Origin: Pisolithus tinctorius
Taxonomy: Eukaryota; Basidiomycota; Agaricomycetes; Boletales; Pisolithaceae
Length of the DNA stretch: 64,000 nt
Assembly: GCA_024663395.1 (NCBI GenBank)
Contig: JANFAH010000003.1
Location: forward strand, 3,224,001-3,288,000
Reading direction: 5' to 3'
The notes beneath the pieces were generated by a model. The model was given only the letters and a program-made list of their open reading frames with translations, searched no databases and was not told the DNA's origin. A program made the position numbers and the translations under genes. This document shows, in pieces, positions 47,613 through 57,678 of this stretch; position 1 is the first letter of the stretch; every line of letters begins with the position of its first letter.

Positions 47613-49109
47613 GTGACTTTTTCTACCAGTGTAGATCCAGCTTATGATGCTGAACGATATGGATATCGTTTCTCCTGTAGCGATGTTGCTATCGCTAAGA
47701 ATGAACTCGCTGCAGCACGAGCTGAACTGGCACGGTTGCAGAACCGTGAGCGAGAGCTATTGGAGGAACTTTGCAGCGTCCGCGCCGCCACCCGGCTACA
47801 GAAAGATAAAATCGACAATCTCTTCAAGCATCACAGACTTCCTGCACCCATCACTCGTCTTCCGCTCACAGTACTTTCCGATATCATTCACCATGTCATT
47901 TTCAACGTTCGCCCTGAATCTGATGCCCATCGCTGCACAAAGAGGCAATTAGCCAGCGTGTCGCGTCTTTGGAGAGACGCAATTTTCAGCTTCCCAAATC
48001 TCTGGACTACGATCGTGATAGAGCCTTCGTGGTCTACTTCCCTTCTCTGGGCACATATCGAACGAAGTGAAGAGCGCCCTCTTGACATTATCATAAGCAA
48101 TGGGTCTCATTATGGCATGAATGATTCATCGTTCAACGAACTCCTATGCATTGCCGTCACATGCGGATACCGGTGGCGCAGTCTCGTTATTCGACAAGCA
48201 AATCCTGCCACCGTCAGCAACATCTGGAGGATGAGATTCCCCTCTCTTGAATGTGTCCAGATCCTTGGGGTGAGAATCCCTGATAAATCTCTATTGCTGA
48301 CGTCTCGATGTGCCCCTTCTCTCAAATACCTGACACTCTGGGATCAAGGCAGTATAGACCAACTTCCGGCGGTTTCCAATCTCAACACCGGCGAGTTCCG
48401 CTGGTCATGCAGCGGCTCGGGACCCCGGCTATTATCATCCCTGTTTTCATGCCAGCAATTGAGACGACTCGTTCTTTCCGGGCCTTATGAGTCTGGTGAC
48501 CAGTGGCCAGAACCTCAAAGCATTTATTTACCGGCTCTCGTTTCCTTAACAATCGATCTCATAAACCCGCAGCCGGCGTTGGCAGCCATGGTAGTTCCCA
48601 ACCTTCATTACCTCTGGTGCTCCCTCACAAGTTATACCCATAACTGGGCACACGTCTTCGGGGGCTTTCCCAACGTGTTTACAAATGTTCGGCATCTTAG
48701 CCTCAATCATGCAGGTGGATCAACTGAAGCAGATGCCGAGGCCGTATACGCGGCATGCCCTGATGTATATCAAGTAGAACTATCCGCTGATGACATCCCT
48801 GCCTTTTTTCACGGGAATACTCCGGCTGACCGTTGGCCACACCTTGAACACTTAACTCTGGAGGGCATGAAGGTTGGAACGATACCTCGCGATCTTAAAG
48901 AGTGGTTCGACGGAAGAAAATCAAGGGGACAACCTCCATTGCCGGTGACACTCTTCGAGTTTCGTGAGACTAAGGGGGCGCCTAATGGCTGGTTGACTTT
49001 CCTGTGCAAATTGCTGCGTGGTCACTGTCTGTTGGAGCTGAAGGACTTTCCACTGAAAACCACCCTGAAGATGCATACGTCGTCACAAGGGGTATGCGTT
49101 TGTACTTGA
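47613..49109 (+). CDS. F-box-like / leucine-rich protein with N-terminal coiled coil
   Basis: An uninterrupted frame of nearly 500 codons. Residues 25-65 form a heptad coiled coil (AKNELAAARAELARLQNRER, ELLEELCSVRAATRLQK). An F-box-like helix bundle follows: RLPLTVLSDIIHHVIF and QLASVSRLWRDAIFSFPNLW, with WTTIVI. The rest resembles degenerate leucine-rich strands (LKYLTLWDQGS, LRRLVLSGP, HLEHLTLEGM). Such proteins are a large, fast-evolving family in mushrooms and may be SCF ubiquitin-ligase adaptors. The frame opens at GTG 47613 directly after an acceptor-like cactccag, and no in-frame ATG exists before the F-box. An upstream exon is therefore required or the 5' end is lost. It sits between the ING pseudogene and the ING gene. 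Confidence 0.7.
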   Translation: MTFSTSVDPAYDAERYGYRFSCSDVAIAKNELAAARAELARLQNRERELLEELCSVRAATRLQKDKIDNLFKHHRLPAPITRLPLTVLSDIIHHVIFNVRPESDAHRCTKRQLASVSRLWRDAIFSFPNLWTTIVIEPSWSTSLLWAHIERSEERPLDIIISNGSHYGMNDSSFNELLCIAVTCGYRWRSLVIRQANPATVSNIWRMRFPSLECVQILGVRIPDKSLLLTSRCAPSLKYLTLWDQGSIDQLPAVSNLNTGEFRWSCSGSGPRLLSSLFSCQQLRRLVLSGPYESGDQWPEPQSIYLPALVSLTIDLINPQPALAAMVVPNLHYLWCSLTSYTHNWAHVFGGFPNVFTNVRHLSLNHAGGSTEADAEAVYAACPDVYQVELSADDIPAFFHGNTPADRWPHLEHLTLEGMKVGTIPRDLKEWFDGRKSRGQPPLPVTLFEFRETKGAPNGWLTFLCKLLRGHCLLELKDFPLKTTLKMHTSSQGVCVCT

Positions 49110-50305
49110 CTTGCCATCCTGACGTCTTAACTTCACCAAGTAGGATGTGTTGGACTCATACGGAAGCTGTGATTCCGTAAGAATCTTCATTAATGAGCGT
49201 CTCGAAGGATGAGTAGCGATGTTTTCTTTTTCCCACTGACGGCTGTTTGTGCAATCATAGCAAGCTACTTGCACACGACCATGATGGTTGGGATACCAGT
49301 ATGCCCGTCAACCGTGTTGATTACGTAGGAGACTGTCCACAATGCGTTTGCTCCTCTCTCGATGATGATATTCAGGAGCTATATAATATGTCCTGAAGTC
49401 CGCCTCCCGACATAACGTGTCTTTCGATTTAGAGAGTTGTTTCCATCACTGTGCACGTACCACGTCGTTCACAAGGCTCTTCCACCGATGACTGTCAAGT
49501 TTCAGTACTTTTCATTGAAGTTTTGACGCCCGTGGTTTTTGACCAGGATTGGGTCACTTTCAGATTCATGAGTTCTGCACTCTGTACACTGTCTGCTAAA
49601 GTGCTCTTCGTACGACGTGTCATTGAAATATTATATGTTCAGGATTCTTGGGGGATCATATGAGGAGTCGACATTAATTGGTTCGTTCTTCCAGAGGGCG
49701 TGGTCAACTAGTCACCATTTGATTAATGAGATCTATCCTCATGTTCTCTTCGATGCAGTACACCAAGCAGGTATTCGCGCTCGATATAATGGTCTTGGAC
49801 GTCAGCGCCGTCAATAGGAAGGTTCTCGAGCGGAGACACGAGAGGACAAGCTCTGGTCTTCCCCGAATGGGCGGGAGAAGCGAGCGCGGTAGATAGCGAT
49901 TGAGAAAGCAAGCCGAATGGGCCTTCCCATATCGCACTGTCGGAAGTTACAATACGCCAGGAACGAACTTTGTCATTAACAAATGATCGATGAAAACTCC
50001 CTGACATGAAGAAAAGGTGCATGAGGCCCGTCTTTTCAGGGTCCCTCGCACTGCGGTCCTTGTTGACTCATCGTGAAGACCAGTCATAAAAGCTCCGAAC
50101 ACAAGTGGTACGACAGGGTACGACTGCATATTATTAGTGCGTGGATTCACGTTAATACCACTGATTAGGGCCGCTCAACGTTGGCGCCGACGCCGACGCC
50201 GACACCTACAGCTAATTTATGGTAGTTGCACTGTAGGCGTAGGCGTCGTCGTCGGCATCTTTGAGGGGCCCTATTGTAGTTCTGCGACTCGGAATGCTGA
50301 CGTAG
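49110..50305. other. Gene-free spacer downstream of the F-box gene
   Basis: 1.2 kb with only short, unlike ORFs on both strands. It contains a GC-rich imperfect inverted repeat near its right end (50186-50256). No transposon terminus or RNA gene recognised. Confidence 0.4.
50186..50256. repeat. Imperfect inverted repeat, 26-bp arms and 19-nt loop
   Basis: Left arm 50186-50211 and right arm 50231-50256 are reverse complements at 23 of 26 positions. The arms are GC-rich triplet-like sequence (gccgacgccgac...), and the loop is AT-rich. It can form a strong hairpin about 350 bp beyond the ING stop codon and just outside the duplicated segment. Confidence 0.7.
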
Positions 50306-51086
50306 CATGTTAACTACTCCACTATTCCTGGGAGACAATCTACAGATGACTCGTTGCGTTTGTGGATGCCCCCGTTCTGCGGAACGCTTGTTGTGTCGTG
50401 TTGACAAGGGTTTCTGTACCAACTGGAATTAATGGATAGCCGACTGGGGTCCGAGTGACGTCCAGACTACTGGGTCCACCTTGCCGATAGCTCCTATACT
50501 CATTTCCTAGGTAACCTTGGCTTGCAGATCCGTGGTCACAGTGCATAAGATACAGACTTAAGTATCGGCGTCCAGCTACAGTAGAAGAAAAACGGAAAAT
50601 AATAGTCACGAATTCGCAGCACTCCTTCCGCCGGAACGTGAATTGCCACCACCCGTGACGCGCTTCCTGCTGCCCCTTGCACCACGCTTCGCATTCTTCT
50701 GCTTGGCCCTGCAAGCATCGCAATACCACGTTCCTTCTGGTGGCACGGTAAGTCCGATACAAGTGAGATGAAACTGTGCAGAAGGGTTCAATCAGAAAAC
50801 GAGACAAGCTCCAAACGTGAATCAACGAACCCATTCACGCTCGCAGTTGGCATCGTCACATGCGATCATCTCTCCGTAGCTTATCCCGTCGCAGAAGCAG
50901 TAGGTCCTGTCGTCTCCCTCGCCATCGCACTCTCCTGCTTCAGTAGCGGTGTCGGGAGGTACGCTGCCTGATTGGGCGTCGCGTGAATTGACGGGTAAAT
51001 TCGGTGTCAGAGGTCCCATGGACAAGCCCGTATGGGCATTGCGCGTTACGGGAACCCCTGGTCCCTCCAGTTGAGCGTGTAATGGT
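50306..51086. repeat. Parental copy of the ING-end segmental duplication
   Basis: This interval is the partner of 46831-47479 in direct orientation. Shared landmarks include the start (ctactccactattcctgg), a block around gagtgacgtccagactactg in the 3' flank, and the exon coding GLTVPPEGTWYCDACRA. Similarity fades about 1 kb left of the ING intron at 51408-51465. Confidence 0.75.
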
Positions 51087-52100
51087 GGTGCTGCCCAATC
51101 GTTTGGGTGTGTGGCAGATGCGTCGTATTTATGTACGCCATTTGTGCCACTACCGTACTGCGTTGATAGCAGCGGGGCTGCAGAGGTGGAGGAAGGCGGA
51201 GGAAAGATGTCTTTTCGTGAGCTCGTACCATTGGGTACCTCATCATGTCCCCTTCCGCGTCTACTGGACGAGTTGCCAGTACGACTGGAACTCCCTGCAG
51301 CGCGTGAACGGGTTGTGTGTGATTGAGGAACAGCAGTGATGTTGTGGGACATGGTGGAATGAATGGATTCTGAAGGAGACGCCGCACGTTCGGGTCTTGC
51401 AGAGAGCAAGATCAGGACAAGACATTGCAAAGAAGGTAATTATATGGACATACCTTCGTGAACGAATGCCATTGCGAGCACGAGAAGAACCCAAGTCCCC
51501 GTTCCGGTCCTTGCGTGGCGACTTGACACTGGGGATATCCACGTCATCGTCTCTGTGGTTCCTTTTGCGCTTCAAAGGGCTGGTATCGTGACCGGTGGAC
51601 ATGATCGAGTTGTAGTTGTTTCTTCTACGACCACGGGAGTTCTCCATGATGGGCATGTATGATCTCGGGGCAACGTGAGGGTAGGTGGTGTTTCGGCTCA
51701 AGGAAGACATTTTGAAGGAAGGTACTAGGCTGATTAGGGCGCGCATGTAAGAGATGTGGCCATTGACATTGTCTGCAGCCTGGCATGCGACGCGGATTTT
51801 GTCTTCGCCGCCGAGTCTGAGGCGGGCAGCTTCATCGGCGATTTCAGTGAGGAGGAAGAGCCTCTCTTGCTTTGAGAGAGCGCCTTCTTCGATGACTTGG
51901 GTGAGCTTTTGAATCTTGGTGGTGATGGACGTCATTGACGAGGACAGGACTGCGTCGAGTTCCCGCAAGTCTGCAAAGTTGCGAGAGAGGTCAAAGGGGA
52001 GGCAGTCTAGTGTATGGGTGTACTCTGAGAGTAGTGACAGAGTGTAGACGGTGCTGGCATTGCTCGGCTGCTGCGACCTCGACGCTCGCATTGGCATCAT
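50606..52100 (-). CDS. ING-family PHD finger protein (Yng/Pho23 type)
   Basis: Chromatin reader that recruits acetyltransferase or deacetylase complexes to H3K4me3. ATG 52100 leads to the ING N-terminal helix domain: LSEYTHTLDCLPFDLSRNFA, DLRELDAVLSSSMTSITTKI and EGALSKQERLFLLTEIADEA. A middle basic region (PLKRKRNHRDDDVDIPS) is followed by an intron at 51408-51465 and a Ser/Arg-rich linker. The C-terminal PHD finger is complete: TYCFCDGISYGEMIACDDAN, CEREW joined by a 59-nt intron to FHLTCIGLTVPPEGTWYCDA, giving the C4HC3 ligands. The Tyr, Asp and Trp cage residues for methyl-lysine (Y in SYGEM, W in EW) are present. Basic tail, stop 50606. The 3' half has a broken copy 3.5 kb away. Confidence 0.92.
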
Positions 52101-52561
52101 TGGTGGCGAGCCTCGTTCGATTGATTTTTGGTTTGGCAGAGAACGCGCATCTCAGCCTCGACCATCGCAGACGGCGTTTGCCGGGCCGGCGGCACTATAT
52201 TATCTTTATTTTTACATTTGTGTTGTCCATATCGTGGGAAACTGAGAAAAGGCAGTTCACGATCGAATGACGGCATAGGAATGGACTCCACACAATTGAT
52301 AGGAAAAAACAAATATACAATACAGCGTGGTTGCAGTAGAATCTATCGAGTAGAAAGATATGGAAACACCGGCGAATGTCGAATACAAGCGTGATGCTGA
52401 TGATGTCCCGCACCCGTCCACCACGTCGTACAAGCCCCCGATCCCACAGATATCCCTTCCTGTTCCCTCTCCCCCTCCCTTTCCTATGATACAGTTGGGT
52501 ATAGCATGATTTGACGTTGATCTTAAAAAGACATGAAACGCGAGAGGGTATCGCACGCAAG

Positions 52562-52786
52562 TTACTTGCGGCAGAGTTTTCTGAGGGGGTTCTGGTTACC
52601 GCCCGTATGAGACGACTGGGTGCTGGGCTGGAAGCCTAGCTGCGAGCCTAACGAGGCATACATGGCGTGCGTGTCACGCGGGTCTCCGTGGAGAGTGGGG
52701 AAAGCATGCGGAGCCGCCGGGGCCGTGGGGAAGAACCCAAAGGTGGGAGAGCGAGGCGCAGCGGGGTACCCGTCGTAAGAAGGCAT
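52562..52786 (-). CDS. Small Pro-rich hypothetical protein (74 aa)
   Basis: ATG 52786 to TAA 52562, no intron. It begins MPSYDGYPAAPRSPTFGFFP and ends GGNQNPLRKLCRK. The codons look protein-like (aromatic and Pro spacing, a basic C-terminus with one Cys), and the frame lies alone between two genes, not opposite a coding exon. I do not recognise it. It could be the terminal exon of a larger unseen gene or a chance frame. Confidence 0.4.
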   Translation of the reverse strand: MPSYDGYPAAPRSPTFGFFPTAPAAPHAFPTLHGDPRDTHAMYASLGSQLGFQPSTQSSHTGGNQNPLRKLCRK

Positions 52787-53378
52787 TATGATATTAGAAC
52801 TGCGTTGAATGTTTCTAGGGTAGCAAGAGCGTCGCGAACCAGACGTGTGATAGGATGCGTGCGATAGGGGGTATCCGCACAGGAACGAGATAGTAGTGGT
52901 TCGACGGAAGAGGCGGACAATGCAAGGCGTTGCGCGGTTGTTCGACCAGATAGGTCTCTGGAGAAGACCAGTGTGGACAATCGAAGCAGTTATATACCAA
53001 ACCAGGGAGACTCAAACGACGCCAGACTCACAAAAACGCAAGTACAAGCCAGCAACCCATTTCGGTCGTCGCCTTGTCCTGATTGGGAAACGATACCGGC
53101 ATGATCGAGGTCATTTCCTTTTCTGGAACAAACAACTCCACGTGATCCATCCCTTGTTGACGTTATGGTGCAGTTTGTTTTTTTTTCACAAGGACCCCAA
53201 ATTGGGGTTATACTCCTAGATCAAGGTTAGGTGTAACTCCATCCCCGATCATCATTGCAACCTGGCGTGCTTCTTAGCTCGCAGCGGTCCCCAGCCGTCA
53301 CGTTCCACTTTTTACACTTTCAAACACGTGCACTGCATTACGCTATCGCAGCGCTTTTCACACATTCCGGGAACCGAC
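52787..53378. other. Intergenic spacer before RNase H1
   Basis: About 590 bp with no supported gene. It holds the promoters of the small ORF (left) and RNase H1 (right). A T9 run near 53171-53180 is the only simple-sequence feature. Confidence 0.4.
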
Positions 53379-54784
53379 ATGCCAAAGGCACCCAAGCTCG
53401 CATACTACGCGGTTAGGAAGGGCCGCCAGCCAGGCATATACCTATCTTGGTACGTGAGGTCGTTTCAGGAGGACCAACCCCAATTGAATGTCCATCGAGG
53501 GATGACTGCTATGCGCAGGTGAAAGGCTTTGCTGGAGCTGTATTCAAAAAGTTCCCTACGGAAGCACTGGCAGAGACGTTCATGCATGCAGTGGCATGGG
53601 ACGGGTTATCAGCACCATCAAATCATCAGCCCGCCTCGAGTACTTCTGCGGTTGTAGCAAGGGTTGCACCATCTACTGGTACACCTGACGCGGACGAAAA
53701 GGAGTTCGATGTCGTCTATTGTGATGGCGCATGTAAGGGAAATGGAGCGACCGGCTCCAAAGCCGGTATAGGGGTGTGGTGGGGCCACAACGATCCCAGG
53801 TATGTCACTGACGTCAATCTGTCTCCTCATACTGTTGCATTTCCGTTAGAAATTTGTCGGAACGGTGCCCAGGAGATCAGACGAACAATAGGGCTGAGCT
53901 CATAGTGAGAGTATCCTACTTTGCGTGGCATGACCTGACTGTTCCAGGCTATCGTGCGCATCCTGGAAACGACGCCACCGCTGAAGCGCAAACTCCTGAT
54001 CAAAACTGATTCGCAATACTCCATCAGATGTCGACGCATTTCGTTTCACAGTGGTGATATGCTCATCATTCCTTGCAGGCGTAACATCCTGGATTTTCAA
54101 ATGGATGACCAACGGATTCCGCACCTCAGACGGACAACCGGTGAAAAACCGTCCTGTACTCAAGTACCTCGCGGCATTGCTTCACGCGCGGCACATAACT
54201 TCCCAGACCGTCGAGTTCAAGCACGTCCGAGGACATGTCGGACTTGAGGGCAACGAGGCCGCTGACCGACTCGCCAATATTGGCGTATTACAGCCTCCCC
54301 TCCCGGAGCGTGATTGGGAACAACTAGAACAGAATGTGTCGAAAAACATAAGACAGGAGGAAAAGCAACTGGACGAGGACCTTCAGGTATTACGATAGCG
54401 ATGGACGTGCCAGCGCTCAATTGTGTTGTCGCAGGCATATGCAGATGGTCTATTGGATGACGATGAACTCGTGTGCCTGAGCAATACAAGCATTGGCAAT
54501 ACACAACCGCCACAGTCACCAACAAGGCCACCGGTCTCGACAACCTCATCCACTGACGTCAACAGGAGCATCAGACCACCAAAGGCGACCATTCCAGCGA
54601 TCGCGCATTCATCCCCCGCCTCAGTCGTGCGGAAAGATGCAGAGCTGCAGGTACTTCCGATCACTTGTGATCTGTGTGATCCCTCCTGAATGACTCGAAA
54701 CAGGACTATGCCTCCTGTCTCCTGAGCAATTCTCAGCTTGCGGCCGAGATGGCAGCAGATGGCGAGTTCCCTTCGGATTATTAA
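53379..54784 (+). CDS. Ribonuclease H1
   Basis: Degrades the RNA strand of RNA-DNA hybrids in nucleus and possibly mitochondria. ATG 53379 (MPKAPKLAYYAVRKGRQPGI) opens the hybrid-binding domain, YYAVRKGRQPGIYLSWDDCY then QVKGFAGAVFKKFPTEALAE. The catalytic domain follows: VVYCDGACKGNGATGSKAGI (Asp 1), NNRAELIAIVRIL (Glu), LLIKTDSQYSIRCVTSW (Asp 2) and HVRGHVGLEGNEAADRLA (His loop and Asp 3), so the DEDD tetrad is complete. Introns of about 50 nt interrupt both domains. A Pro/Thr-rich tail, LQAYADGLLDDDELVCLSNT onward, ends at TAA 54784; it is longer than in most RNase H1 proteins. Confidence 0.92.
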
Positions 54785-55143
54785 AGCCGTGGGATATGAC
54801 TCCTGCTGCCAAATGAATTGTGTACACGAGTGTAGCCCGTCTTATACTGTATCAGCCGTGTTTGTGGGTACTATAGGTACCGTGGACAGTCACTTGTTTT
54901 GCCGTAAGTTCGTGTGGACGATGTACACGGTTTTGTTCGTGGCGTCCGAGTCAGAACTGTGATGTCCGTTACAACTTATGACTGTAGGCTGTTCCGAATC
55001 CTTGCGCTTGTTATTTCATTCACAGATTCATGACTCGCAGGCTTTGAGCTCCTCACGCATGCCCACGCCTCTCTTATTTCAGTAGAATTACCAGTGACCG
55101 TAGAAGCGAAACGACCTAATCTCCCTCCCCTCTTTTTACCACC
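54785..55143. other. Intergenic spacer RNase H1 / NRAMP
   Basis: 359 bp, both neighbours on the plus strand. No gene, repeat or strong promoter motif recognised; it must hold the NRAMP promoter. Confidence 0.4.
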
Positions 55144-57424
55144 ATGTCGGTATCTGTCGTTCCCGAGGACAAGGACAAGCCCGAGCAGGTGTCGACCCGA
55201 AAAGGGGACCACTGGTCTTCCATAGCGTATAACGTTGCTTGGCGAGTGTATCATCACGCTCGAAAGCACACTGGCGTGGGCATCGTGTGCTCCGTCGCGT
55301 ACTTCGATCCGTGAGTCGTCGTTTTCGAGGACCTTCACCTCCGTCGACGCTGACCCGTTTCAGCGGGAACTGGGGAGTTGATCTCCAGGCAGGGTCGCAG
55401 TTTGGATATAGCCTCCTGTTCTGCGTCCTCCTCGCTGGCCTGTTAGCAGCCCTTCTTCAGGTATCCTTCTTCTTTGCTGCTGCTGGAATTATCGCGTTCA
55501 TCAGAGACACCTTCTTTTGGCAGGTCCTTGCTAGTCGTTTAGGAGTGGTAACAGGCCTAGGTAACGAATCAATCTACATGTATATATACATTTCCCGCCG
55601 ACACTTGTTAGATCTTGCATCTCATTGCAGACTTCTGCTCCATGACCGCCCTCGGCACAAGATGCTGTGGCGTTGGGGCGTGCTATATCCGTTGTACGTC
55701 CTCTCGGAGATCGCCATCATCAGTACAGACCTAGCGGAGATGCTCGGGTCTGCTATCGCCCTTGTCCTTCTCTTCCCATCACTCCCTCTTTGGGCGGGCG
55801 TCTTGTTGACTGCCTCTGACGTCATGCTTCTTTTGGCATTTGACAATCCGCTGAGGACGAGACCTGTCAAAATGTTCGAGTACCTGATCACCGCACTGGT
55901 ATGTACCCATCTAGCCCACATGTTCTCCGCTTCCGAGATTGGGTTGGTGACATGCAAAACAGACCCTCGCTGTGCTCATCTGCATGGCGATAATCATAGC
56001 ACGCATCAATGTGGACTGGGCAGATGCGTTCAAGGGGCTTCTTCCGTCGAAGGCACTCTTCGAAAACGGCGCATTGTACACCAGTCAGTATCTATGGTAT
56101 CTGTAACTTGATTTTCTGCCGCTAAGTACCATCTCAGCCGTCGGTATCCTCGGGGCCACCATCATGCCGCATAGTTTGTTCTTGGGATCACACTTGGCCA
56201 CACAAGACCGGATGGCTGAGGCACCTCTCAAGGAAGTTCATACTCGCTCCGAATCCGCCAGTTTTGAACCTCCGCAAGACAAGACTTTCCTTCAACGCTT
56301 GTACCACTTTGTCAAGCAGCCTTTGAATGTCTTCAGTTGTGACGGTTTACCCGAAGATAATGCGGACTATGAACCCACCATTAACACTCGACATGCCACG
56401 TTCTCGGAACGTCTGCGCATCCACTGTAGACGACTTTTTGGAGTGTTTCGTTCCGAAGAGTCATATTATCCAGCCAATGTATTGACACACGCAAATAGAG
56501 AGAATAACCCTTTGCCATTCGTTCGGGCACACGTTTACCATGGCATGGTCGACATGATAATCAGCTTGCTAGGTTTCGCTGTCATCATCAATGCCTTGTG
56601 CGTCTGATGGCTATGGATATATCGGCATCATGCTCATATTCTTCACCAGAATTCTCGTTCTTGCCAGTGCTGTCTTCTATTACGGATCTGGTGCCCGGGG
56701 TTCGATGGCTCCTGCAAGCTTATTTGACGCCCATACCCTTATTAGGGACACTATCGGAAGGCGTAAGTTGGCCAACATTGCGTAAGTTCGCTTGGTTTTT
56801 AACATCTGCACAGCTGCCGCTCTGCTCTTTGCCCTGGCATTGCTTGCCTCGGGCCAAAGCGCTTCCATAATTGCAACGCTCGCTGGTCAGAGCGTCTCTG
56901 AGGGTTTCTTGCACTGGAAAGTTTCGGTATGACTATCATTCCCAATTCCCTGTTGGCAACCATTTAATTAGGCGTTATATCAGCCCGTTCTCCGCCGCCT
57001 TATTACTCGGTTGCTGGGATTGGTCCCTTCGATGATCGTGGCTATCGCTGTTGGTCCGAATGGTATCAATGCGTTGCTTGTCGCAAGCCAAGTTGTCTTG
57101 TCCATCATCCTTCCTTTCATTACATTTCCTCTTATCTATCTAACGTCGACATCTCGTTTCATGAAGGTTCGCAAATCATCACAACCATCATCTTCTGATG
57201 GGACAATGCCCCCCGATACGGACGCCGCTGAGACAGGCCCTCCAGCACTCGAGGCTGCTCCCAGGGACACCCGCGAGACGCCACGAGACCCAGAGACAGC
57301 TGACCAAGCAGAGTATGTTGACTTCAGCAGCGGGAAGATTGTGACTGCCGCAGGCACTTTGACTTGGCTTATCATTGTCTCTGCCAATGTTTATGCATTG
57401 GTTACCCTAGGCCAGGGCAACTAA
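55144..57424 (+). CDS. NRAMP-family divalent metal transporter
   Basis: Proton-coupled Mn/Fe transporter of the plasma membrane or endosomes (yeast Smf family). ATG 55144 (MSVSVVPEDKDKPEQVSTRK). The metal-site motif DPGNW in helix 1 is built across an intron (YFDP|GNWGVDLQAGSQFG). The helix 6 motif MPH is present as GATIMPHSLFLGSHLATQD. Further helices: VLYPLYVLSEIAIISTDLAE, MLGSAIALVLLFPSLPLW, ALLFALALLASGQSASIIAT and LAGQSVSEGFLHW (the conserved transport signature). A cytosolic loop of about 100 residues between helices 6 and 7 (RSESASFEPPQDKTF to HANRENNPLPFVRAHV) is longer than in bacteria. Stop 57424. Confidence 0.93.
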
Positions 57425-57678
57425 AATGTCGTCATCGTCGTGTAGATCTTCGTACTTTTGCCGCAATTGACGGGAGACTAAATACGGATAAATGTCGGTG
57501 TATCTTTAGGATTGAAAAAGTTGTTTCAACGCTACATTCACTTCAACACTACAGCTAGATACTGTGACTACTCTGCACTATAATAACTCAATACGAAATT
57601 GTTTTGTTGGGAGCCTTCCATTGTCATTTTATATGAGTAGTGTTTTACACCTTCGTCTCAGTCTTGTGGTCGTGAGTT

